From assembly GCA_946479985.1 (NCBI GenBank), contig CAMLIF010000031.1, positions 1 to 32,269 of the forward strand: 32,269 nucleotides of DNA. Direction: 5' to 3'. Source of the stretch: an uncultured Flavobacteriales bacterium (GTDB lineage Bacteria > Bacteroidota > Bacteroidia > Flavobacteriales > Crocinitomicaceae). The notes beneath the pieces were generated by a model, which worked only from the letters and a program-made list of their open reading frames with translations, was not told the origin of the DNA and made no database searches. A program made the position numbers and the translations under genes. Shown one piece after another: positions 8,582 to 16,453 of this stretch; positions within the stretch are counted from its first letter, which is position 1; each line of letters starts with the position of its first letter.

Positions 8582-9372
8582 TAAAAGGATTAATTACCAA
8601 AATGAGAACCAGTTACGAAAGTCCGGTTCAGTATACGTTGGAATTAGAAGAAACAATTTTGATGAATCAATTCATTGGAAAATCTATTCGCCTAACACAT
8701 ACGGGAATTATTTTGTGTGAGAATTGTCAAAAACGCACAAAAACCTCTTTCGGACAAGGATTTTGTTTCAGCTGTTTCCAGAGTGCTCCACAAGCTTCTC
8801 CATGCATTATCAATCCTGAATTATGTAAAGCACATTTGGGAGAAGGAAGGGATTTGGAATGGGAAGAAAAACATCACAATCAACCGCATATTGTGTATTT
8901 AGCTGCAAGTGATGGAATTAAAGTTGGTGTAACTCGTGCAGGACAGGAAAAAACACGCTGGATAGATCAGGGTGCTTACCAAACAATTATTTTGGCTGAA
9001 ACTTCGAACAGATATGAAGCCGGTATGATTGAAGCTGCATTGAAATCTTCCATGTCCGACAAAACAAACTGGCAGCGCATGCTTAGAAACGAAATTGATC
9101 ACAGCATTGACCTGATTGAAGAAAAAGGCAAATTGGAAGATTTATTGCCGTTCGATCTGCGTGATTTCGTAAGCGGGAATGATGATGTTTTTGTTTTTGA
9201 TTATCCTGTTTTGAGTTATCCGGATAAAGTTAAGAGCATGACCTTTGATAAAACCCCGGTGGTAGAAGGCGTATTAAAAGGCATCAAAGGGCAATATTTG
9301 ATCTTTGAAGACAATTCCGTTATCAATGTAAGAAGACATACCAGTTACGAAATAGTATTTGAACCGCTTTGA
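8578..9372 (+). CDS. DUF2797 family zinc-ribbon protein
   Basis: A 264-residue protein that I recognise as DUF2797-like. The N-terminal third has paired cysteines (CENC at 47-50, CFSC at 63-66, then C76 and C83) that look like a zinc-binding module. The middle has VYLAASDGIKVGVTR, a downstream conserved Arg and Gly, and a Glu in NRYEAGMIEAALK, an order that recalls the GIY-YIG nuclease fold (VYL-KVG, Arg, Glu); that link is my inference. The start codon overlaps the ABC-F stop in ATGA, so translation of the two is coupled and a job linked to translation or nucleic acids is plausible. The function is not known. The 203 bases to clpP hold no other gene; they contain one dyad (9475-9490). Confidence 0.8.
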   Translation: MIKGLITKMRTSYESPVQYTLELEETILMNQFIGKSIRLTHTGIILCENCQKRTKTSFGQGFCFSCFQSAPQASPCIINPELCKAHLGEGRDLEWEEKHHNQPHIVYLAASDGIKVGVTRAGQEKTRWIDQGAYQTIILAETSNRYEAGMIEAALKSSMSDKTNWQRMLRNEIDHSIDLIEEKGKLEDLLPFDLRDFVSGNDDVFVFDYPVLSYPDKVKSMTFDKTPVVEGVLKGIKGQYLIFEDNSVINVRRHTSYEIVFEPL

Positions 9373-9474
9373 TCTAAAAGAGAGAAATAGCAAAAAAAAC
9401 ATTAGTTCGCTTTACTCACAGACTTTCCGTTTTCCTCTTCAAACTTCTCGCACCGAGTTTACCGAAGTATCCTC

Positions 9475-9490
9475 TTTTGAGTGTTCAAAA
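9475..9490. promoter_or_regulatory. Dyad TTTTGA-N4-TCAAAA upstream of clpP
   Basis: An inverted repeat with perfect 6-base arms lies 85 bases before the clpP start in a 203-base gap. No clear TAnnTTTG box is seen for clpP. It could be an operator for a heat-shock or stress regulator, but the arms are AT-rich and there is no second copy to support it. Confidence 0.25.
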
Positions 9491-9575
9491 CTCTTCCAGT
9501 TAATTTTCTGCTAAAACGATTCCATTTCAACCAAATCCTACTAATTTTAATGTTCAATAAGTAAACACACGACCA

Positions 9576-10244
9576 ATGTTTGATAAAAACGAATTTCATA
9601 AATATGCAACAAAGCATGTCGGTATTTCCAGCATGCATTTGGATAGCTACATCGAATCTTCCTTAACACCTTATATCATTGAGGAACGTCATTTGAATAT
9701 GACACAAATGGACGTTTTCTCCCGTTTGATGATGGATAGGATTTTATTCCTTGGAACAGGAATTAACGATCAGGTAGCAAATATTGTTAACGCTCAATTA
9801 TTATTCCTGGAGTCTGTAGACGCAAAGAAAGACATTCAAATTTATTTGAACTCTCCCGGAGGATCTGTATACGCAGGTTTGGGAATTTACGACACGATGC
9901 AGTATATTAAGCCGGATGTAGCAACAATTTGTACAGGAATGGCGGCTTCCATGGGAGCAGTTTTGATGTGCGCCGGAGCTGAAGGTAAAAGAACTGCTTT
10001 GAAACATTCAAGGGTAATGATTCACCAACCGCTTGGCGGAGCTCAGGGACAAGCTTCTGATATTGAAATTACAGCACGCGAAATTCAAAAACTGAAGAAA
10101 GAATTGTATGAAATTATTGCTCATCATTCGAAACAAACAATCGAAAAGGTATGGGAGGATTCTGATCGCGATTACTGGATGACCGCTGAAGAAGCAAAAG
10201 CTTACGGAATGGTTGACGAAGTCTTGACTCGCAACCCGAAATAA
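9576..10244 (+). CDS. clpP: ATP-dependent Clp protease proteolytic subunit
   Basis: ClpP of 222 residues, a little longer than typical because of the N-terminal segment. The catalytic triad is intact: Ser125 in GMAASMGA, His150 in VMIHQP and Asp199 in DRDYWMTAEEAKAYGMVDEV. The LNSPGGSVYAGLGIYDTMQ handle region is also present. ClpP forms a double heptamer ring chamber that degrades substrates unfolded and delivered by ClpX. clpX lies 80 bases downstream on the same strand. A tig gene, often upstream of clpP, is not here. A promoter-like element inside the last 20 bases of clpP suggests that clpX can be made separately. Confidence 0.98.
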   Translation: MFDKNEFHKYATKHVGISSMHLDSYIESSLTPYIIEERHLNMTQMDVFSRLMMDRILFLGTGINDQVANIVNAQLLFLESVDAKKDIQIYLNSPGGSVYAGLGIYDTMQYIKPDVATICTGMAASMGAVLMCAGAEGKRTALKHSRVMIHQPLGGAQGQASDIEITAREIQKLKKELYEIIAHHSKQTIEKVWEDSDRDYWMTAEEAKAYGMVDEVLTRNPK

Positions 10245-10254
10245 ACTACCTTTG
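10224..10254 (+). promoter_or_regulatory. Promoter for clpX inside the 3' end of clpP
   Basis: TTG at 10224-10226 and TACCTTTG at 10247-10254, 20 bases apart, match the Bacteroidota -33/-7 pattern at standard spacing. Expected transcription start is about 10258, giving a leader of about 67 bases before clpX. That leader contains the terminator-like hairpin listed next. Confidence 0.6.
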
Positions 10255-10267
10255 TACACACATATAG

Positions 10268-10310
10268 AAAAGTCACTCTGATGGTATCGTCATAGTGACT
10301 TTTTTGTCAC
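10268..10310 (+). terminator. Terminator hairpin with competing stem in the clpX leader
   Basis: A perfect 10-bp stem AAAAGTCACT / AGTGACTTTT (10268-10277, 10294-10303), extended inside the loop by TGATG/CGTCA with one wobble, runs into six T. Taken alone it is a clpP terminator. GTCAC at 10306-10310 can instead pair with GTGAC at 10295-10299, which would break the terminator stem, so an attenuator is possible. Both lie downstream of the clpX promoter and upstream of its start at 10325. Confidence 0.7.
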
Positions 10311-10324
10311 CAAGGATTTGAAGA

Positions 10325-11542
10325 ATGTCTAAAAGAGAAACAACATGTTCGTTTTGTGGGCGACCACGAAATCAGGTAGGTTTGTTAATTGCTGGTTTGT
10401 CTGGTCATATCTGTGATCATTGCATCGTTCAGGCGCGCTCGATTGTTGACGAAGAAGTAACTTCCAAAAGCAAAGAGGCTGCTCCGGTAAACGTGTTGAA
10501 ACCTATGGAAATAAAGGCGAAATTGGATGAATACGTAATCGGTCAGGAAGATGCTAAAAAAGTGCTTTCCGTAGCTGTTTACAATCATTATAAACGATTG
10601 AACCAAACTAAAATTGACGATATCGAGATTGAAAAATCGAATGTTATTTTAGTGGGAAGAACCGGAACAGGTAAAACGTTATTGGCGAAAACCATTGCAA
10701 AAATGTTGAATGTTCCTTTCTGTATAGCTGATGCAACTGTCTTAACAGAAGCCGGTTACGTAGGTGAAGATGTTGAGAGTATTCTTTCCCGCTTACTTCA
10801 GGCCGCTGATTATAACGCCCAGGCTGCTCAGCACGGAATTGTATTTATTGATGAAATAGATAAAATTGCGCGTAAGAGTGATAATCCGTCAATTACACGA
10901 GATGTTTCCGGTGAAGGAGTTCAGCAGGCATTGTTGAAGTTATTGGAAGGATCGTCTGTAAACGTTCCGCCGCAAGGAGGCAGAAAACATCCGGAACAAA
11001 AAATGATCACGATCGACACTAAAAACATTTTGTTCATTTGTGGTGGTGCATTCGATGGAATAGAAAGAATCATTGCGCGCCGTGTGAATACACAAACAAT
11101 TGGTTTTGGGCAGGCAGATTCAGTAAGAATCGACACCGATAACTTCCTGAAATACATCAACCCTACGGATATTAAAACCTTTGGATTAATTCCTGAATTA
11201 ATCGGTCGTTTTCCGGTATTAACATATCTGGAACCTTTGGAAGCGAAAAGTTTGAAACGTATTCTGACGGAACCTAAAAATGCGCTTATCAAACAGTATA
11301 CGCGTCTTTTCGAAATCGATGGTATTCGTTTGACATTCGATGCGGAAGTGTTGGATTTTATCGTAGAAAAAGCCCTTGAGTTTAAATTAGGAGCACGCGG
11401 CTTGCGATCAATCTGTGAAGCAATCTTAACTGATGCCATGTATGATCTTCCGTCTAAAAAGGAAAAAGAATACCGTGTAGAAATTGAATATGCGAAAGCG
11501 CAGTTCTCAAAAAGCAAGGTTGCACGATTGAAAGTAGCTTGA
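10325..11542 (+). CDS. clpX: ATP-dependent Clp protease ATPase subunit ClpX
   Basis: ClpX of 405 residues. The N-terminal zinc-binding domain has Cys8, Cys11, Cys30 and Cys33. The AAA+ module shows Walker A GRTGTGKT (111-118), pore-1 loop GYVG (144-147), Walker B IVFIDEID (172-179), the RKH pore loop in GGRKHPEQ (near 220-222), the IGF tripeptide that docks on ClpP (259-261) and a sensor-2 Arg in LGARGLRSI. It forms a hexamer that recognises, unfolds and threads substrates into ClpP. All the residues needed for ClpP contact are present. A terminator follows 76 bases after the stop. Confidence 0.98.
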   Translation: MSKRETTCSFCGRPRNQVGLLIAGLSGHICDHCIVQARSIVDEEVTSKSKEAAPVNVLKPMEIKAKLDEYVIGQEDAKKVLSVAVYNHYKRLNQTKIDDIEIEKSNVILVGRTGTGKTLLAKTIAKMLNVPFCIADATVLTEAGYVGEDVESILSRLLQAADYNAQAAQHGIVFIDEIDKIARKSDNPSITRDVSGEGVQQALLKLLEGSSVNVPPQGGRKHPEQKMITIDTKNILFICGGAFDGIERIIARRVNTQTIGFGQADSVRIDTDNFLKYINPTDIKTFGLIPELIGRFPVLTYLEPLEAKSLKRILTEPKNALIKQYTRLFEIDGIRLTFDAEVLDFIVEKALEFKLGARGLRSICEAILTDAMYDLPSKKEKEYRVEIEYAKAQFSKSKVARLKVA

Positions 11543-11617
11543 TCATTGAATCCGCAACGACGGAACAAATTGGAAAGAGGATTGTTCTTAACTACTTTTC
11601 AATTTGAAAAAATATAG

Positions 11618-11646
11618 TCCCTCTTCTTAATGGTTGAGGGATTTTT
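11618..11646 (+). terminator. Intrinsic terminator downstream of clpX
   Basis: Stem TCCCTC / GAGGGA (11618-11623, 11636-11641) followed by TTTTT and a further T-rich stretch. It is placed 76 bases after clpX and isolates it from the lipoprotein gene. Confidence 0.8.
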
Positions 11647-11727
11647 GTTTTTTTGTGAAACTGTTAAGATTCAAATGTTTAATTTAATTCAAGGGTTCAA
11701 AGAAATCCGTAATTAAACGTGAGAGAG

Positions 11728-12483
11728 ATGGTGAAGAAAAAAAGAAAATGCGTGAACACAAGATTGCTGTTGTGCGCTGTTGCATGTTATTCGTTGTTAA
11801 CAGCATGTAGTCCAAATTATTATTCTGCGAATACACAGAATGCCCCTATGATCAGTGAGAAAGGGGAAACATCCATTGCTGCTGCGGGAAACACAAGTCA
11901 AATCGAATTTCAGGGCGCCTATGGTTTAACTAACTCAATTGCAATTCAGGCAAATGGTGGTTGGTTTATTCCGGAGGAGCTGGATAACGGGAACGGTGGA
12001 TCAGGAAGGTTTGGTGAAGGCGGAATTGGGTATTATAAAGTTTTTAATGAGAACCTCGTGTTTGAAACTTACGGACTAATAGGAGCGGGGAGAGTTGAAA
12101 ATCATTTGCCGTCAACCGTAGAGCAGTATCCGGGAACAACCGGGAAAATTTCTGCTAACATTCTGAGATATGGTATTCAGCCTGTTTTCGGATATAAATC
12201 AGAGTATTTCTCTGTGGCGATTTCGTCCAGATTCTCAGTACTGAACTATTCAAACATCCGCGGAAATCTGACTTTTGAAGATGAAGATCAAATTGCGTAT
12301 TTACAGAGCAATAGCAGCAATTTCCTGATCGAACCAGCGTTGACATTAAGAGGCGGGATAGACTGGTTAAAGTTCCAATTTCAAGTTGGACCAAGTTTCA
12401 ATCTTTCCAATAACAGTTTCAGACAGAGCACTTCATTTGCAACAATCGGATTGTTTTTCAATTTCTCCTCCATGCAGGAATAA
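11728..12483 (+). CDS. Lipoprotein, probable outer-membrane beta-rich protein
   Basis: An unrecognised 251-residue protein. A basic N-terminus (VKKKRKC) and hydrophobic segment end in the lipobox LLTAC, with Cys27 as the likely lipidated residue, so it should be anchored in the outer membrane. The rest is rich in alternating aromatic and polar stretches (for example IEFQGAYGLTNSIAIQANGGWFIP and the C-terminal FATIGLFFNFSS), like a small beta-barrel or outer-membrane-protein fold. The open frame begins with a GTG at 11719; the ATG at 11728 is a more usual start and keeps the signal. It is a single gene between the clpX terminator and a repeat array. No function is suggested by neighbours. Confidence 0.75.
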   Translation: MVKKKRKCVNTRLLLCAVACYSLLTACSPNYYSANTQNAPMISEKGETSIAAAGNTSQIEFQGAYGLTNSIAIQANGGWFIPEELDNGNGGSGRFGEGGIGYYKVFNENLVFETYGLIGAGRVENHLPSTVEQYPGTTGKISANILRYGIQPVFGYKSEYFSVAISSRFSVLNYSNIRGNLTFEDEDQIAYLQSNSSNFLIEPALTLRGGIDWLKFQFQVGPSFNLSNNSFRQSTSFATIGLFFNFSSMQE

Positions 12484-12572
12484 TTTATTCAACGCACTTT
12501 TTCATAGGTTCATTGCTGTGATAATATGCCGTTTGCATTCATTTATTTGCTGCCATGGTTGAAGAATTGATT

Positions 12573-12728
12573 GTTTGGTGCGGCAAATTTCGTATGAAGG
12601 ATGTTCGGGACGCTGTTCGTGGTGATTAATTTATTGCCACAAGCGTTCGGGAAGCCATCCAATGTTATAAATTTCGTTTCACACGCGTTCGGGAAGTCGT
12701 TCGTGGTGTTCGGGAGACCTTCCAGAGT
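12573..12728. repeat. Non-coding repeat array with 21-bp period
   Basis: In the 306-base gap between the convergent lipoprotein and trmB genes, GTTCGGGA occurs at 12603, 12645, 12687 and 12708 (steps 42, 42, 21). GTTCGTGGTG occurs at 12615 and 12699 (step 84), with a partial copy at 12573, and AAATTTCGT at 12585 and 12669 (step 84). All steps are multiples of 21. Frames through it are broken by a TAA at 12627 upstream, so I do not call a gene; the phase would equal seven codons or two helical turns. No other gene is seen in this gap. Confidence 0.7.
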
Positions 12729-12789
12729 ATTATTCTACCTCCTGCGGCTATTTATATGGACGACCACAATCATATAGGGAGCGGTTCGC

Positions 12790-13485
12790 TTATGCAATTT
12801 GCGAATGATGAATTCTAAAAGAACAATATTTAATCACAGACCCTTTTGCTGTGAAAAGTTGTTCGTAATGTGTTTTGATATGCAGGATTTCCCGAATGGT
12901 AGGGGCCAGGTCAGCTGGCAGGCTTTTGTATAAATCCCAGGTTAATTCAACAACTTCATAACCATGCTCTTTTATCTGCTCTTCAGTAGATTCAAAAAGC
13001 AGGTCGGAATCAGTTTTCATGTGAACAAGTCCTCCGGGCTTTAAAATACGCTGATAACGTTCAACAAAAAGTCTTGAACTTAATCGTTTTCTCGGTTTTT
13101 CGGCTTGTGGATCGGAAAAGGTCAGCCAAATCTCATCAATTTCATCTACTGCAAAATACTGCTCAATGAAATCTACTTTTGCGCGTAAAAAAGCCGCATT
13201 TTTCATGCCGGCATCTAAAGCATCTTTGGCTCCAACAAACATACGTGAACCTTTAATGTCTACGCCCACAAAGTTTTTGTTCGGATAGTGTTTCGCCAAT
13301 CCCACAGTATATTCACCTTTGCCGCAGCCTAATTCCAGGATAATAGGATTGTTGTTCTTGAAATAATCTGAACGCCATTTCCCCTTCAGATTGAAATCCT
13401 CTGCCGGATTAGGATCCAGAGTTGGTTCGAAAACATTTGGAAATGCTTTCATCTCAGCGAACCGTTTGAGCTTGTTTTTTGCCAT
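12790..13485 (-). CDS. trmB: tRNA (guanine-46-N7)-methyltransferase
   Basis: TrmB of 231 residues, which uses S-adenosylmethionine to make m7G at position 46 of tRNA. Visible motifs: the SAM-binding loop LELGCGKGEYTVGLA (about 49-63), the acidic GVDIKG that follows, and the catalytic FSDPQAEKPRKRL where most families have a FPDPWPKKRH type motif; the Gln-Ala-Glu variant is the form I associate with Bacteroidota. The C-terminal RILKPGGLVHMKTDSDLLF strand is also typical. It is divergent from kup with a 109-base gap and convergent with the lipoprotein gene across the repeat array. Confidence 0.95.
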   Translation of the reverse strand: MAKNKLKRFAEMKAFPNVFEPTLDPNPAEDFNLKGKWRSDYFKNNNPIILELGCGKGEYTVGLAKHYPNKNFVGVDIKGSRMFVGAKDALDAGMKNAAFLRAKVDFIEQYFAVDEIDEIWLTFSDPQAEKPRKRLSSRLFVERYQRILKPGGLVHMKTDSDLLFESTEEQIKEHGYEVVELTWDLYKSLPADLAPTIREILHIKTHYEQLFTAKGSVIKYCSFRIHHSQIA

Positions 13486-13495
13486 AATCGAACCG

Positions 13496-13503
13496 CAAAA
13501 ATA
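13496..13503 (-). promoter_or_regulatory. -7 box TATTTTTG for trmB
   Basis: On the minus strand TATTTTTG matches TAnnTTTG exactly and ends 10 bases before the trmB ATG. No clear TTTG is seen at the -33 distance, so confidence is moderate. Confidence 0.45.
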
Positions 13504-13594
13504 GTGTTTTTTTGTGCGAAAGTGTCTGGAAAAGTATATCAGTTTCGAACTCTACCTGCTACCTTTTGTGTAATTTTAGTGCAAAATATTGAAC

Positions 13595-15544
13595 ATGTCA
13601 AAAAATCATCATCACGCGTTATCCTTCGCGGGATTGTTAATCACTGTCGGAATTATTTTCGGTGATATCGGGACTTCACCACTCTACGTACTTAAGGCTA
13701 TTGCCGGTGATAGAACGCTTACTGATCAGCTAATCCTTGGTGGTTTATCTTGTATTTTTTGGACATTAACTATTCAAACTACTATCAAATACGTAATCAT
13801 TACACTTCGTGCGGATAACAAGGGAGAAGGCGGGATTTTCTCGCTTTATACACTGGTGCGCAGAAAAAAGAAATGGTTGGTAGTGCCGGCAATGATAGGT
13901 GGTGCGGCGCTTTTAGCAGATGGAATTATTACGCCGCCAATTTCTGTTTCTTCAGCTATTGAAGGATTGAGCTATGTGAATCCCAACATTAAAACGATGC
14001 CAATTGTTATTGCAATTATCATTGGAATCTTTGTCATTCAGCAGTTCGGCACTAAGTTCATTGGTAAAGCTTTCGGGCCTGTGATGCTTATTTGGTTTCT
14101 TATGCTGGGAATTGTTGGTGGAGCATATTTCATTCAAAATCCGGGGGTTTTAAAAGCATTGAATCCATACTATGCATATGACTTATTGGTGAATTATCCG
14201 CAAGGTTTTTGGCTTCTGGGAGCAGTTTTCTTGTGTACCACCGGGGCAGAAGCATTGTACTCGGATCTTGGACATTGTGGAAAAGAGAATATTCGGGTAA
14301 GCTGGGTCTTTGTGAAAACTATGTTGCTGTTGAACTATTTTGGTCAGGGAGCTTATTTATTGCAACAAGCGGCTCTTAATCCTGAAAAAACGATTGGTGA
14401 TAACAACCCGTTTTATTTGATTGTTCCGGAATGGTTTAAACTAACTGCGGTTATCATTGCAACTGCTGCGGCGATTGTAGCATCTCAGGCGCTTATTTCA
14501 GGGTCTTTCACTCTTATTAATGAAGCTATTCGTTTGAATTTGTGGCCTCGCGTAAAAGTGAATTTCCCGTCGGATATTAAGGGACAGCTGTATATTCCAT
14601 CGATAAACTGGTTTCTGATGCTTGGGTGTATTGGTGTTGTATTCTTGTTCAAGAAATCAGAGAATATGGAGGCGGCCTATGGTCTCTCGATTGTGTTGTG
14701 TATGATTTCAACCTCAATTCTCCTGATTTTTTACATGGCTAAAAAACACTGGAATAAGATTCTACGTTACTCGATGATTGTGGTTTTCTTCGTTATCGAA
14801 ATGGCATTCCTGGTAGCCCAAATTGAGAAGTTCCCTCATGGTGGATTTGTGACACTGATTATTGCAATAAGCCTCATAGGACTCATGTATGTGATTTACA
14901 AGAGTAAAATTATACGAACCAGTTATTTGGAGTTTGTTAAGATCAAAAGCTTTCTGCCGGTTTTGCGTAAGCTTTCAGCTGATGATCAGATCCCAACCTA
15001 TGCAACACACCTGGTTTACTTAACTAGTGCAGAACGCGCGGATGAAGTGGAATCAAAAGTGTTTTATTCGATTCTGGAACAACAGCCGAAAAGAGCAGAA
15101 CGTTACTGGTTTGTTCATGTTATTACTGCTGATGAGCCATATACAAAAGAATACAAAGTAACTATACACGATGAAAATGATCTGATTCGTGTTGATTTCA
15201 AGCTTGGTTTCCGGATTCAGCCGAAACTGGATATGATGTTCAAGCAAGTGGTTGAGGAATTAGTGCAGAACAATGAAATCGAGATAAAATCGCGTTATGC
15301 ATGTGAGTATCACCACAGTGATCATATTGGTGATTTCCGTTTTGTGGTGATCCGTAAATTCTTATCAAACGACAACGAGCTGCCATGGTTCCATAAAGTA
15401 ATTATGAACGCTTATTTCTTTATCAAAGGAATGAGTTTGACCGAAAAGAATGAGTTTGGTTTAGATCCAAGTTCGTTTGTGGAAGAGAACTTCCCGTATG
15501 TTCTTTCTAAAGCTGCTCCAATTTCAATGAAGCGAACTGAATAG
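13595..15544 (+). CDS. kup: Kup/HAK-type potassium uptake permease
   Basis: A 649-residue Kup-family K+/H+ symporter. The N-terminal GDIGTSPLYVLKAI motif is the family hallmark, and about twelve hydrophobic helices follow to about residue 440, including KGEGGIFSLYTL and TTGAEALYSDLGH. The last 200 residues are the cytoplasmic domain seen in Kup proteins. It imports potassium driven by the proton gradient. The frame can begin at a TTG at 13589, but the ATG at 13595 is preferred. Upstream, TAATTTTAG at 13571 resembles a weak -7 box. The downstream glycosyltransferase starts 6 bases after the stop, so the two are co-transcribed. Confidence 0.95.
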   Translation: MSKNHHHALSFAGLLITVGIIFGDIGTSPLYVLKAIAGDRTLTDQLILGGLSCIFWTLTIQTTIKYVIITLRADNKGEGGIFSLYTLVRRKKKWLVVPAMIGGAALLADGIITPPISVSSAIEGLSYVNPNIKTMPIVIAIIIGIFVIQQFGTKFIGKAFGPVMLIWFLMLGIVGGAYFIQNPGVLKALNPYYAYDLLVNYPQGFWLLGAVFLCTTGAEALYSDLGHCGKENIRVSWVFVKTMLLLNYFGQGAYLLQQAALNPEKTIGDNNPFYLIVPEWFKLTAVIIATAAAIVASQALISGSFTLINEAIRLNLWPRVKVNFPSDIKGQLYIPSINWFLMLGCIGVVFLFKKSENMEAAYGLSIVLCMISTSILLIFYMAKKHWNKILRYSMIVVFFVIEMAFLVAQIEKFPHGGFVTLIIAISLIGLMYVIYKSKIIRTSYLEFVKIKSFLPVLRKLSADDQIPTYATHLVYLTSAERADEVESKVFYSILEQQPKRAERYWFVHVITADEPYTKEYKVTIHDENDLIRVDFKLGFRIQPKLDMMFKQVVEELVQNNEIEIKSRYACEYHHSDHIGDFRFVVIRKFLSNDNELPWFHKVIMNAYFFIKGMSLTEKNEFGLDPSSFVEENFPYVLSKAAPISMKRTE

Positions 15545-15550
15545 GTTTTC

Positions 15551-16453
15551 ATGCAGCCGAAAGATCTACAGAATCAAAAGGTATTATTCGGTTGCCTCAA
15601 TTGGGGAAACGGTCACATAGCGCGTTGTATTCCGTTGCTGCAGGATTTGTCTGCCAGCGGAAATGAATTATTCATTCGATGTACAGGAGAGCAAGAATCT
15701 ATATTCCGGAAATTCGCTATTCCAGCAACTTTTTTGATTCATACAGGCTTTCACTTCCGTTTTAAAGGCGATGGAAATTTTACACGTGAAATCGTTCGTA
15801 ACGGCCTTCGATTTGCCAAATGGAATAGGAGGGAACACCAACTCGTTGAAAAACTAGTGAAAGAACATCAAGTCAATTTTGTTCTGTCAGACCATTCTTA
15901 TGGCTTACGATCTTCGAATATTCATTCTGTTTTCATTACGCATCAAACAAAACTCCCTCCGAAAGCAGGTTGGCTGGCACAGCGAATCCACAAACGCTGG
16001 ATGTCGAAATTCAATGAAGTTTGGATTATGGACAAAGCTGAAAATCGTTTAGCCGGAGTATTGAGTGAACCAACTCATGATTCGACATACATTGGCTGGT
16101 ATTCGCGTTTCAGAAATGTCGAAACCACTGCAATTCCCGGAAAAGTTGTTGGAATAGTTAGCGGGCCGGAACCGTATGCAGAACACTTGTTTCATTGGAT
16201 TTTGGAGAACTATGGTCAGCAGAATTTAGTGCTTATTTCTTCCAAATCGTATGCGGAATTACCTGTAAATATTCAACTTGTCAGCGACTGGAAACAGGCT
16301 GATCTGGAAATTGCATCGGCAGAAACCATAGTTTCGCGAAATGGTTATTCTACGCTGATGGATCTGAAATTCCTGGATAAAAAGTGTATTCTTATTCCAA
16401 CTCCCGGACAATTGGAACAAGAGTATCTGGCAACGCTTAAACAGCTTACTTAA
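15551..16453 (+). CDS. MurG-like GT-B family glycosyltransferase
   Basis: A 300-residue protein with a GT-B, glycosyltransferase-28-like pattern: an N-terminal LFGCLNWGNGHIARCIPL, like the acceptor-side glycine loop, and a C-terminal nucleotide-sugar region with IVSRNGYSTLMDLKFLDKKCILIPTPGQLEQEYLA, where Gln-Glu binds the donor ribose. The specific sugar and acceptor cannot be told. It follows kup by 6 bases. It ends soon after the PTPGQxEQEYLA motif, where relatives that I recall carry on for 30-40 residues, so the C-terminus may be trimmed. Its stop overlaps by 2 bases the stop of the convergent MORN-repeat gene, leaving no room for a terminator. Confidence 0.8.
   Translation: MQPKDLQNQKVLFGCLNWGNGHIARCIPLLQDLSASGNELFIRCTGEQESIFRKFAIPATFLIHTGFHFRFKGDGNFTREIVRNGLRFAKWNRREHQLVEKLVKEHQVNFVLSDHSYGLRSSNIHSVFITHQTKLPPKAGWLAQRIHKRWMSKFNEVWIMDKAENRLAGVLSEPTHDSTYIGWYSRFRNVETTAIPGKVVGIVSGPEPYAEHLFHWILENYGQQNLVLISSKSYAELPVNIQLVSDWKQADLEIASAETIVSRNGYSTLMDLKFLDKKCILIPTPGQLEQEYLATLKQLT

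Noticed and set aside
12630..12830. Open frame through the 21-bp repeat array, antisense to the end of trmB
   Set aside because: It has no good start, follows an in-frame stop, and the heptad pattern is explained by the DNA repeat.
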